From Physcia stellaris (lineage: Eukaryota > Ascomycota > Lecanoromycetes > Caliciales > Physciaceae), in assembly GCA_018902385.1 (NCBI GenBank), contig JABSSW010000012.1, forward strand, positions 310,001 through 374,000: 64,000 nt of DNA, in the 5' to 3' direction. Below the pieces are notes generated by a model. It saw only the letters and a program-made list of their open reading frames with translations, ran no database searches and had not been told where the DNA came from. The position numbers were made by a program, and so were the translations under genes. Below, piece after piece: positions 24,167 through 35,754 of the stretch. The number at the start of each line of letters is the position of its first letter. The stretch's first letter is position 1.

Positions 24167-27100
24167 TTACAGGACTTCACGGCAGATCTCAAGTAAACTA
24201 CCCATGAGTAGCGACATTGTTTCAAAGGTGGAACTTGACCAATAGGAAAGATCCAGTGGCGCATCATCCACCATGGTCTGTGCATAGAATCCCGAATCGT
24301 ATAACGCAGTGATAAGCTTTTCGGATGATACGTCTTCAAGTCTACTATATCTACCAGGAACAGACAGCGTAGGCACTCCAGCCAGGCTGTACTTCAGTCT
24401 TAGTTTTGAGGCTAGCAATGTCAAAGCAATCTGTCGAGGATCTTCATATGTCAATATATCTCGGTCTCTCTGTAATTTCAAAGTTTCCTTCCAGGCATCA
24501 AGGGCATGATCGTGCGAGCCTTCAAATATACCCATGTTTACTGCCTCGATGATATGGAAGTCACTAGACTGGATATCTGGGACATACTCGTTGATCTTTC
24601 TCTCAAAAACCATGATTTGCTTTGGATTTCTTCCAGTTGATCGAGACTGGAGAGGGCCTTCGAATCTGATCCTCTCTTCATTTGGCGTCAAGGAGCTTTC
24701 GAAGATCCCAGCCGTTGTGTTTTGAGGCCCATCCGTGAGAGAGCTGACATACGCCTTGCTATGAGATACTGACTCGCGGATCACATCGTCTTTCGGAATT
24801 GTAAAGGTTTTGAATATACTTGACCGAATGTGTTCTGGACTCAGAGTAGCCTGATGCGATTCGAACCATTGTCGAACTTCCCGAACTCTGTCTGCTTGGG
24901 CTTGTGCAGTAGTAGATTGATTTTCGATTGACGTGATAAGTTTATCCAGCTGCGAAAGAGCAAGCCATACTACTGCAGCATCCGACAGATGGTAGTGAGG
25001 AAAATCTTTACTAATGTAACCCCCATCGGCAGACGACGTATCGTAAGGTTTGAGGTTTTCCGTGTCTTGGCCCTCTACCCAAAGGTTATTCATATGCTTG
25101 GTGCTGTCCAAGTATTCAAGCCATTGCTTCAAGTTTGAATGTAGAAAATCCAGTATGAATTCCCAATCTTCCATCCATACGTTGTGATATAGGCAAAGTT
25201 TTAGGAACTGAAAACCTCCTTGGGTAGCTCGTGACAACAAAGAATTTTGTTCATGATTTACTTTGGTCCCATCGACTGAGTAGTGAGTGCTCCATGTAGG
25301 GTTTGAATCGGCAATCTTGAATATCCAAACCAAGTGACCTTTACATATTTCGCGAATTCGACTTAATTTGTCGATCTTCAAGTCTGCATCGTCGTGCCAC
25401 TCTGTATAAATATACCTGTAACATTGTAACAGGAATCGGAACTGGAAGCTATATCGCACATGGAAGTTAGTCTGCAAATAGATCATTACCACTTGGGTGA
25501 CCTACAATGCATGTCTCCCTACGCAAATGCAATGTGGGGTATCAGCGTTTATGAAGGCGGTGCCAGAGCAGCCGTTGACGCCCCGTATGGGGATACTGAA
25601 AACGGATAAGAGAGATTCGAGATGTCGTGCCATTGGAAAAGAGAAAATACCTTCTCTAAAGGGCGATCTTCGAGATAACGTACAGGATAGCAGATTGTTC
25701 AAATCAATGTACTTTATTAAGTACGCCGATCTTTGAAAAAACTCCTCAGGATCAGCGCGAAGATCTGTCTGAACGCAAGAGAAAAGGCCACTGAGAGCAA
25801 GAAGCTCATTCACGGTCCTTATAGACGGGGGTCGGTAATAGTGTATAGATAAGATTCGAGCGCCCAATCCTGAGCGTCTGTCGGGGCGCTTACGAGGGCA
25901 CGCTCATAGTAAGCCCGGGCGCGGCGAGAGTCGCCCTGCCGCCTACTAAGTAGGCCCAGGTTGGTTAAAAGGTAACCTCTCCTATGGGTCCTTTGTCTAA
26001 TAGCGAGGTATATCCATGTTTCGCTTCTCCGTTCTTTCCTTGACAAGCTTGTGAATATGCGATCCTTTCCAACAACGTAGCTGAGTCCGAATCATACGTT
26101 GCCATATCTCTGTTGAGTCGCGTGAACGCTTGTGTATACAGGTTTTCGGCTTTTGAGAACGAGTTTGCGTTGAGATACATCGACGCAAATCGGCCAAAGA
26201 TGTCAATCCATTGGCTTGGTTCGCCTGCGACACGAAAACCTTTGGAGGACAATGCCTGAAAATCTTCGTCTAGTATTTTCAAAGCTGTAGAATGCCAACC
26301 GTTCCTGTCGAGGAACCTGGCGTATGCATACCGAGTCTTGCTTATTAGCAGGTCCTCCATTGAAAATGACTCAGCAACCAAACATGCGAAGTGGTAATAA
26401 TATCTTGCTCGCCCGATCCACCGGAGCTTGGTATGGTTTAAGGCAAGCTGAATGATTCTAACTACAAACTTTTCAATTTGAACATGGTGTTCAGGATTGT
26501 CGACATTTCGACAAAGATTTGTGTACTCTTCGACTATGTCTGACTCCCCTCTCTGATCTCGCTCAAGAGCTGGTGGCTCTGTCGCATCTCCTCCAAGAAG
26601 CGTATCCGCGATGAGATGTCAGTTGTACGCAAGCCAGGGTCATCATAGGCCACGTCATCTGGAAGGATATCTTCAAGATGAATGACCAAGCAGAGTTCTT
26701 GCGTACTTAGTCCTGGTAGGGTTAATTTGTCGTGGTGTTTCGCAAAGTTCTTCCTCTGCGATGGTTGGGTTTGCTTCCGCCTGACATCTCGACCATAATG
26801 TAATTCGTACATGGACGTGAGATGGAAATTCTGGGAATACAGAAAGTCTCTTTTATTGATGATTATGTCTTGTAATTCTCTCTCAAAGCGCTCGATTCCT
26901 CTGTCGGTATCATGGGTGTCGTTGCCACCTTCAATGGTCTCCTCATCAATACCAAGAGGCTTGTCAGCCCAGAGTGATATCCTTTGTGTGTTTTGAAACA
27001 GTGTCATTCTCAAGTGGGCCTTGTAGGTTGTATCTCTCACCAAGACTTCCGAATTCTGGAAAAGGAGCAGTCTATCTGGTGATTTACCAGTAGGAACTGG

Positions 27101-27801
27101 ACGAGCCTCCTCGCGAACATCTTTGTGTTCCCAGAAACAGATGTCGGAACTAACGATAAAAGGCAAAAAATGTTCTTCCTGCCCATTGTTCCGAATCTGA
27201 TATTGCTGAACGACTCTATGAGAGTCAATATAATATTGAAGTCGAATATCCAAGGCGTTGTGCTGATAAGTGAACCTCGGCCAACGATTATGAATATAGG
27301 ATACGTTGACTGGTCGTAGATCCAAATCGAGGGACAAGCCCATGCTATAGCCGGTTCCGTGTGGAAAATCGACAACCTCTCTAAGTTTTGCGGCTCTATC
27401 GAAGGAGTCTGTACCTCGCTTGATGCTCTCTCTGTATTCAACGCCCACGAGTTTGTTCCCAATACAACTTGCCACTGAAAGAAGCTCTCCAGCAGGTGTG
27501 GCCCATGCCAAGGTGCCATTGTCCCCGAACACAAGTATTGATTTTTCTTGGAAGGTGTATCGAGACTGTAAACGGTTTGTGAGGGTGGTAGGAAGAAGGT
27601 GTCTGAGTTCCCACGATCACTATGAGGGCCTACAGGGCCATCAGCGAATGTTCGAAACCAGCCTACAAAGCAACCTACCAATGGATGGAAGTCCCGGCTC
27701 CAAGCAGCCCAGCTCGGCTTCCAAGTTTGCGACGAGGCTTCGTTCCATGACAAAGGCGTTTGAGGGGTTATTGGCAACACGAGGCTCATGGTAGCCATCA
27801 T
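24167..27801 (-). pseudogene. Large TPR-containing fungal gene, apparently frameshifted
   Basis: Exon 1 (27801-27679) joins in phase 0 to 27565 onward, giving a large N-terminal domain of unknown function (SILVFGDNGTLAWATPAGE). A possible intron at 26628-26534 joins to a helical-repeat region (YARFLDRNGWHSTALKILDED; AENLYTQAFTRLNRD). The next TPR-like unit (NLGLLSRRQGDSRRARAYYERAL, 25985-25890) is in another frame with no usable GT-AG pair between, and a further frame change follows near 25850. A 441-codon frame completes the C-terminus (25492-24167). At least two frame breaks cannot be explained by canonical introns, so I call it a probable pseudogene; sequencing errors or unusual introns are the alternative. 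All pieces are collinear and on one strand, which supports a single ancestral gene. Confidence 0.55.
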
Positions 27802-29235
27802 GCTGTCGCAGCTAGATCACTCCACATCTCGTGTGCTATGCGCATCGTGGTCTCAGATACCTATAGCTTCATCAGACCTGGTGAGAGGACTCTGTTCTGT
27901 ACCTAGATGGTTGTAGGAGGGAACTACCTCCTGAGACTCAGCTCTTGACCTTGATCATCCCCTTTCAGTCTTGCATATGCAGTGTAATGGTGGACGAGGG
28001 GCGCTGTGAGAGTTGACAGGTACATTCCCGGGCTCCGAATGACTGCAGATAACATCAGGATAGAAGATTCGGTATCCATGTTGTACTAAAAGCTATCGAA
28101 TCCTATCATAGAGGAACGAACGAGTGCTGAGGGCGGTAATAAAGGCACAAGTATGATAGTAATGATTGAGAGTAGATTGGCTCGATGCTCGGCGGACTGT
28201 CTGGGCCTCACCCTAACCCTAGAAGCCGCTTTCCGATGCTCAAAACGCTCACGTGAGCTGTTTTTCCCCGCCCGTCGCCCGTAGATTAACTTGCCTTTTC
28301 CTGCAAGCATCCGGTTCAGGTATATTTGGCCACAACTCCATGACTAGGACGTTCGAGACCATGTATTGGGTAGCCATGATTGAGCGTCGGTTCTGCAGCC
28401 AGCAATCGATGTCATCAACCCCTCCACTTGACTTCGCCGGTAGTTTCGCATCTTTGGACTCTGCTGCCTCTAGCGACCTTTTCCTTCACTGTCGTAACGA
28501 GGGATACCTGAAAAAATGTATAGTGCATCGAATGAGACGTACAACAAGGCATACGAGTTGGTTAGAGGATCATATGGCGTAGTCTAAGCGTGGCCCGGCA
28601 GCGGCTCGCGTGACTGCCGAGTATATTGATCTCCTGGGCCTGGGGTATAATACCAAGTCTTGGACTCTTAGAGCATTAGAGATGGAGATTGAACCGTCTG
28701 AAGTGGGTTCTCGGTTGAGACCAACGGCAGACGCGATCAATCTTACGTATTGGCATCTAAAAGACTTAGACAAAATCAGCATAGCTAAGTGATACTATCA
28801 GCCGATTAATCTCGTCGGACAGTTTGGTAGCTACTGGATGCTTCGAGATTTGTTTCAGAGCATCTATTTCCCAAAGAAGAAATTCAAGATTCGAGATTCA
28901 AGGCGATATGGGGTACAGCGGGGGCCGGGGCAGTGGCCGTGATATTCCTAAGGGGCAAAAGCCATCTCCACCGCCCCAATAATAAGACGCTCCCAAAGGA
29001 TGGATCGAACCATACCTACACTAATACCAGCGCCGCTTATTAGACAGTCGCTTCTGATTATGGAGGCTTCGAATAGCAGGTGTCGAGGCAACAGCTCTCC
29101 CGGCAACCCATTCTATTAATGTTCCCGGAAGGACGAGCCGAATGCCTGAGGCCAAGTCGCTTACGGCGTCTTTTAGGGTTGATATGAAGCCCCTTCTTAG
29201 GGTTCGGCTTGGTAACGGCCATGCCGCTTTGGGTT
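27802..29235. other. Gene-free region
   Basis: Likely promoter of the TPR gene in the first few hundred bases, then unassigned sequence. A short plus-strand frame at 28610-28792 (containing GLGYNTKSWTLRALEM) reads protein-like but has no partner exons. A CCCTAACCCTAG stretch near 28210 is too short to be a telomere remnant. Confidence 0.35.
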
Positions 29236-29452
29236 GTTAACCCAGTACAAGAATGATTTTCTAGCGTGAGGAGCACGGCCTGCGGATAAATCTTATTCCG
29301 GGACAGTCTATTCCGTATTCAGTCTAAGAATTCTGAGATACGACGAAAATCTTGAAAGAATTTTCAAATCAACTGTCTGATTATCATACAATTTATCATA
29401 CAAATTGAGCAACTGAATCAGAAATTGCTCAAAATTTGATAACGCTGTCACG

Positions 29453-29782
29453 TTGATTTCGTAACACGCTGTCTCGTTGAATCAAATCTCGTAATTGATC
29501 TCGTAACACGCTGTTTCGTTGAATTGCAAGTCTCGTAGTATATACGCTGTCTCGTTGAATTGCAAGCTTCGTAGTTGATCTCGTAACACGCTGTCTCATT
29601 GAATTGCAAGTCTCGTAGTATATACGCTGTTCCGTTGAATTGCAAACTTCGTAGTTGATCTCGTAACACGCTGTTTCGTTGAATCAAGTCTCGTAATTGA
29701 TCTCGTAACACGCTGTCTCGTTGAATTGCAAGCTTCGTAGTTGATCTCGTAACACGCTGTCTCATTGAGTTGCAAGTCTCGA
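29453..29782 (+). repeat. Minisatellite of about 44-base units inside repeat copy A
   Basis: About nine units alternate between a long form (TTGATCTCGTAACACGCTG then TYTCGTTGAATTGCAAG then YYTCGTAG) and short forms in which the first part is replaced by TATATACGCTG or the middle by GAATCAAGTC. On the minus strand it reads as an open 115-codon frame with a repetitive peptide (ACNSTRQRVTRS), a by-product of the array. Confidence 0.85.
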
Positions 29783-29909
29783 AGCAGTAATGCAATCAAC
29801 GATATGCGACATGCGACATCCGACGAGCTAAAAACGACGCTAAAAGAGAAAGCGCTAAAAAGAATTCTTGTAAAAAATATACAGTATATTGTATATCATA
29901 TTGTATGAT

Positions 29910-29955
29910 ATGTCATGTCATGCCATGTCATGTCATGATATGATATGATATGATT
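29910..29955. repeat. ATGTC / ATGAT pentamer microsatellite
   Basis: A run of TGTCATGTCATGCCATG followed by GATATGATATGATATGAT, lying within repeat copy A just downstream of the minisatellite. Confidence 0.8.
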
Positions 29956-30642
29956 TAGAGAGTGAGAATGCTGATTTCATCAAGAGTCAATTGAGAATTG
30001 CTTGAACGAAACGCTCGATTTTTGCGATTTGAACGTAATTGTGTGTATATTCGAACGCAAAATCATCAATGCTTCAACGTATAATCGTGTATTGTCAATA
30101 ATGTGGTGTTTCGTACAACAGAGCGGTGGTGGTGGTGACAGGGCGGCCAGGTGGTGGTGGCGAAAGTGGTGATATTTGACAGCCCTAACCCTACGATAAA
30201 GCGCTGTTGCAGTTTGCAGGCGTTTACCTTGTTTGTGTTACTTCATCTCACTTGAGTATTCGCCCATGTGTCTATGCCTAGGCTTTGGCCTGGTTCAAAT
30301 AGAAGGTTCTACAGCATCAACAATCCAGACCGCACGCGATTCGGGCCCACTGCCGTTTGTGCCATTCCAGAAGCTTGATCACTAGTGTTTGTGGCTCTAA
30401 GAAAAATTGAAAGTTGTATGCAGTGGCTCAAAGAGTCACAAATATATTGCAATGAGATTACCATGCGCTCCGAGGATCAGATACAAAAGGTGGCTAGGGC
30501 CACTGAGACCAGGACCTGACCATCACTTGACCCCGATCGTAGCGGACAAGCTGTCATGGGAAAAACTAGGGACAGGTCCAAGCCAACGTTGAGAGCTGTC
30601 AGCAGCTTGTGAAAGCGTCAAGTCCATAGTGTCCATCAGGTC

Positions 30643-31205
30643 TTAGATATAACTCTTTGGCCTTGTACCCTGGGAAGCCTTTGCTGCGCCGCTGAACCCA
30701 GCAATCAGGCTTATAATCGAAATCCCCAAATCTCCGAGCACTCTTCTCTTATCGGCTGACCTGTTCCCAGCACCGTCCCTTGGCTGCGGTGGGCCTTTTG
30801 GACCATCACCTTTCGGCTTTGGTGGTGGATTGTCTGCCTTGTTGATTATGGGTTCCTCAAGAATATTCCCAACCCGGGCATTAACCATTCGGCCTCCTCT
30901 TCTATACCCTATTGAATGGTCGTCGGCAGACCCAGGCAGGCACGCTTGGCCTACCAAGAAGACGTTGGTAGGCGAGGTGAGCTTCGCAAGAAGGGCGTCA
31001 TGCATGGAGCGGGTTTGGTGCCAAGTCATTTGTCCCACGTCTAGACCGACATGGAAGGGGCCGCTGTTTCCGAAACCGATCTTCCTGTTTACCTAGGTAA
31101 GCTATTGTGACAAGTTTGACTCGAATGACCTTACTTTGAGAGCAAAAGCATCTGGTGGGTCACATATGGATCGTGGTTGTGAATGTTGTCGAGGAACCCC
31201 TCCAT
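30643..31205 (-). CDS. Hypothetical 170-residue protein, two exons
   Basis: Exon 1 (31205-31135) and exon 2 (31084-30643) join through a 50-base intron with GTAAGG and ACAG borders in phase 2. The N-terminal 90 residues look globular (MEGFLDNIHNHDPYVTHQ, GNSGPFHVGLDVGQMTWHQ, NVFLVGQACLPGS). The next 35 are Pro/Lys/Gly-rich (NPPPKPKGDGPKGPPQP), and the C-terminus contains one weakly hydrophobic helix (DLGISIISLIAGFSGAA). I do not recognise the family. It is the only credible gene between the two inverted repeat copies at 29.2 and 35.7 kb. Confidence 0.5.
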
Positions 31206-34200
31206 TTTGATAATTCAGTGGTTGTTCCCTAATGTTTGGTTCCCAATAGTGGTTGGATCAGATGAGATATGAGAGCTTTGTTAGTCAAAAATTTGAGTTA
31301 CTATGCCCTGCGAACGATAGGAGTGGTAATGAGAATGGTGATATATAAGGAGGGCTCTGTCTTGTATATTCATCATGAATATGAATCGGGAGATGAAAGG
31401 ATCTAGCTCAAAAGCCTGCTGCAGGATCTGAACCCGAAGGGCGAATACACCCCCACTTAAGCTCCATCGATGCATGCGGGTGTTATAGAACACGTCAGTG
31501 CCAATTTGAAGGATTTGGAAGAGTGTCGAGGTACCAAAAGCCGGTTCCTTGCATTAGAGACCAAAGCTAGTATCTACCCCGGCCTGTCCAAATCTCGCCA
31601 ACTCTCTTACGGCTACTTAGGGTCGTGTGGTCCTATTCGTGCGGGTGATGGTCATCCCGTATCTCATTCGTGCTACTCAAGTTTGGAGCCTCGTCGGTAG
31701 GGGAAGACATGTCTTACCATCGATTCCGTTGCCAGTGAGCCGGTGATTTGACTGCTTCGTCGCATGCAACACGATAATCAGTGACCAGGTCATCCCTCAA
31801 GCTTCACGTCAGACTCGGTAAGAGACTACATTTTCTGGCAAAATCTCGAGTGGCGGAGTGAGAAGCGGACTGAGAGCTGAGGGAATAGCTCAGGCCTCCC
31901 CTAAATCCGACTAGCTGCGACTGGGTTGGTTCAAGAGCACATATCGATGAGGAAGTTAATGCTCATTGCCGTGTTGAGAAATGTATCGATCATTGAGTAC
32001 AGCCAGCTGTGGTCTTCCCTGGCGTATGTCGGCTCCCATGACCACTTTTTCGACGCGCCCTCACTGTGAGACCTTCACCGGTCTACGCTCGGACGTTAGA
32101 TGGCATCGACGATGGCCTAGCATCCTGAAAAGAGCGTAGAGCGGACGCGTGTTGGGAAGATAACGTCTCGTGTCCGGCTCCTTGCATCAGACAATCTGCG
32201 AAAAGAGGTGGACAAGATGACAGGTTGGTTGTGCACGCAAAGACGGCCGAAATGAGTTCAGCCCGTTGATAACCTCGCAATCAGTGGATCAAAAAGCCAA
32301 CATCAACAGAAATCAGTCAAGGAATGCTATCCGTTTCGAGCAAACATAGGAGTGTTGCGAGTGAGAATACCCCTGAGAGGATCATCTAGGTCTAACGGCG
32401 ATTAGGGTGGGCCCGACTCACTCTGTACCATCCACACCTTCCATCTGCACCTAAGACACCGTGACAAATCAGCTTCTAGACCCACACACCCTCATCGTAG
32501 CCGAGCTGCCGTCAGCAAGCCTTAATCGCCAGACCAGTCGACGCGATCTGGGTATTCTGAGACCTAGCCAGCAAAAGCAGGATGATACAAAGGCTGGCTG
32601 GTAAAATGTCCAGCACTAAACGAAACCTCAATCAGGGCAAAAAGGACACAAAATTGAGCTGCTGCTGATCATGACGAGGCTGTCGTAGCAGTCACTATGG
32701 GATCACCACCCCCTCATGACGTACGCCTTGCCTGATCATATTCCCCGATCGGTAATCACTTATGCGTCAGCCAATAACGATGAATGCTAAGCACAACCAG
32801 AGTGTGCGTGGGATTAACTACAAGCTAACGAAATTTCATCTAGCGACATATTGCTTGGTACCCATGAAACATTATGAGGTGACATTCTGTGGGGTGAGAG
32901 CTTGGAGGACCATTGAGGCAATCAGCTCAATGGGGTGCCATGAAAAACGGGGCGTATTACATCTCTTGGCGAATGCTCTTCACCAATTGTCTCAACGGTG
33001 GGAAGGAGGGCCGAGATTGATACTAGTCCGCAAACGTTGTTGTTGTTCGGTACCACTTTCCCGTTCTTATTGCACAGAAAATTCAGAGGGCTTTTGCGGC
33101 GGAGTAAGAGTCACACTTCGCTTTCCCCAAGCTAGCTAACCTTTTTGAATCGGTTCTGCCGTTTCTGCATCCTAGAGGTGATCCGTATACCCTTGACGTT
33201 GTCTGTTTTCTATGAACATATTTCGGCATTCCGAAATCTTCTAGCGAAAATATCGCCATCTTAGACGCCTACTTTCTATCAAATCTATGGGCGACTACGC
33301 CCCTCGACTGCAACAGCGACGGTAAATATACGTTCCTTGAGTAATTGCCAAACGATCCAAACACTGGCTCCACACAGCATGAAGCAATGAGAAGTAAACC
33401 TAATTCAGATATTTTCCGCTAATGATACGGTTCTAAGTGTACAATGGCCTCAATAATGGTAGATTCGCTGTCGTTTCCTCCATCGAACCTTCATCAGCTA
33501 ACAACACGAGAGAATTATTTATAGTCTCGGGTCTTGGGTCTAGGAAGGACAACAGGCACTCTTACACGCTGCAAGATGTCTAAACATCTGTTGGGTAAAC
33601 ACCCTCTTTCGCCCCGAAAACACGCAAAGCCGATCCTACGATGCCGAAGAGTACAACGTCGCCCATCAGCCTGCTTCGAGACCCTTTCCGACAAAGGCCT
33701 TCTTTAAAACTGGATGATGCCTCCTATGCTCGCTCAGTTAGGATATATCTCCTGATACACTCTCTCAGCAGCTCCTTGAACTTTCAAGGCTCACCCTGTC
33801 GAACGCGGCGAAGTCAGACCACTCATTCGGAGGAATATAGGGAGAATCATTGTGAGATAGGGTTGAGGGTGGCTTTCGACCTCGGACGAGATAGCAGGGG
33901 TACTGGTTTCGTCTCCCACTGCCGGAGTGCGTCTATTAGCTGAAGGGCCGAAGAAACGGAAATTTGGAATAATGGGTTAGACTTCCAGGTAAGTATAGAT
34001 GATCTCTATTCCTTACGACACACCTATGCTGACCCCTTCACTTAGGTAGGATCCACATAGAGTTGAAACACAATAATAGGAACAACAAGAATATAGACAG
34101 GATGGTCAGGAGCCGAGCTTCTACCACCCACACTTCCACACTCTAGCTCTGATGAGCTGCAGGCTTTCGCGAAAGGAGGTGGAAACTCCAGAATCGTCGC

Positions 34201-34929
34201 TCTGAGCTCCCTGTTGCGACAACGGCAACGAGACCCGAATCAGCCTCCCCGCACTACCCTCTTCGGCCGGCAGAACCAAAGCACTGAAGCAAATTATACG
34301 AAAGTGTAAGAGATGGGCTGTGGGTGTGGAATCGCCTGTACATGCTGTCCAACTCCCCGATCTGTTTTCTGCATCTTTTCATCCTTTTCCCACCCGCCCA
34401 CGCCTTCGATACCCAACAGAAGAATCCCTCACAACGATACAGGAATTTGGTTTCAGCATAATGGCAGCCCCCACGGGCCGTTGTTTCCTCACGAGCTACC
34501 GCTTGTTGGAGATTACCGCCCATCCACACCGCTTGGCGATGAGATGGATAAGGCTTCACCCCTCATTCATTGATTCCACCACAGGATATACTAGCAACAT
34601 CTACATGCCACATCCACTCGGCTCCCTACAGCTCCAAGAGACTTCGAAGAGGCTTCCGCCCACCGAATCAAAATCACAAGCTCAACACCAAGACCCTGAA
34701 GTGGCGACTATACACACTCTAGCCTGATACGGAATAGTATCTTTGCAAGCTCGCTGCTTTAAATCGCTACTTAGATTCTTCGGGTGACCAATCTTTGGAC
34801 TCCACGGCGTTAAGCAATCAAAGAATAAGTCTCAGGATTTCAGTCTCGTTGTGAATGCACTTTTATAATAAGGTGCACACCAATTAAGTCAATGATCATG
34901 AGATCGGTCAGCAAGACAATTCTCTTGAG
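31206..34929. other. Gene-poor region between inverted repeat copies
   Basis: About 3.7 kb in which no frame shows recognisable protein content. The longest (125 codons at 32762-33139 and 135 codons at 34320-34727, plus strand) are unsupported. No terminal repeats were found. Confidence 0.4.
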
Positions 34930-35754
34930 AACAAGGCAAACGCCTGCAAATTGCGACAGCGCTTTTTCTTAGGGTTGGGGTTACCAAATATCGTGGCTTT
35001 CGCCACCTGGCATTATCGCTCTGTCACCACCATCACCCGTACAACAGAAACACCACATTATTGACAATTCACGATTATACGTTGAGGCGTTGATGATGTT
35101 GCGTTCGAACATACACATGATTACGTTCAAATCGCAAAAATCGAGCATTTATTCAAGCAGTTGACAGTTGACTCTTGACTGAATCTCCCTATTGCAATTG
35201 CAATTGCAACATTGTTGCAATCTCTATTGCAATTTCTATTGCAATTGCAATTGCAATATATATACAAAAACTCTTCTAGCGTGCACCTCACATTAGCGTT
35301 GTTGAGCACGTTAGCGTTGTTGAGCACGGTTATCGCATATCGCTAATACATCAATGCGTCAAAAATCGCATGATCTCGAATCGTTGTACCCGTTTCTAGC
35401 AAGCTTTCATGTCACTTCTCATACTAATTTGTATTGCAAAGTACCTTCACAGCTGCTCAACAACGACATCAACAGTAGAGATGAATGATGTGTCTGCAAT
35501 AATCTCATGCTCTGACATGAGCTCATGTCAGGACATGGAATAGCTGTAATTGTCAATGAGAGACATACGCAATATTGAGCAATATCTCCGATTCAGTTGC
35601 TCAATTTGTATGGTAAATTGTATGATAGTCAGACAGTTGACTTGGGGACTCTTTCAGGATTCTTAGCCTGAATACGGAATAGACTGTCCCGGAATAAGGT
35701 TTATCCGAAAGCCGTGCACCTCACGCTAGGAAATAATTCTTGTACTGGGTTAAC
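34930..35754 (-). repeat. Non-coding repeat family, copy B (inverted relative to copy A)
   Basis: Reverse complement of the unit at 29236-30233, with the same two ends. The internal variable segment here carries an ATTGCA hexamer array (35191-35262) and two tandem TTAGCGTTGTTGAGCACG units (35293-35325) in place of copy A's minisatellite. The two copies form a large inverted pair about 4.7 kb apart. Confidence 0.75.
35191..35262. repeat. ATTGCA hexamer array
   Basis: Repeated ATTGCA/TTGCAA units, self-complementary in part, broken by TCTCT and TTTCT spacers. It lies inside repeat copy B. Confidence 0.85.

Larger units (their letters stand above)
29236..30233 (+). repeat. Non-coding repeat family, copy A
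   Basis: This copy and the inverted copy at 34930-35754 share both ends and several internal blocks: GTTAACCCAGTACAAGAAT at the start, CAACTGTCTGA plus TATCATACAATTTA near position 130, then CGATTTTTGCGATTTGAACG and ACGTATAATCGTG near the end, closing with GGCGTTTRCCTTGTT. The segment between the shared blocks differs completely: here it is a minisatellite and an ATGTC array. There is no coding sequence. Solo LTR or a MITE-like element are both possible; I see no clear target duplication. Confidence 0.75.

Noticed and set aside
24167-27801. Splitting the TPR locus into four separate small genes
   Set aside because: The pieces are collinear, on one strand, and protein-like sequence is continuous between them; one damaged gene is simpler.
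28205-28220. Interstitial telomere (CCCTAACCCTAG)
   Set aside because: Only about two units; similar short words occur in the repeat ends at 30.18 and 34.97 kb, so it is not evidence of a telomere.
29453-29782. CRISPR-like alternation of repeats and spacers
   Set aside because: The organism is a fungus, the 'spacers' are themselves variants of the repeat, and unit boundaries drift as in a minisatellite.
29448-29795. Minus-strand 115-codon frame encoding a repetitive peptide
   Set aside because: It is the minisatellite read in one frame; unit lengths vary, there is no start context, and the other repeat copy has no equivalent.
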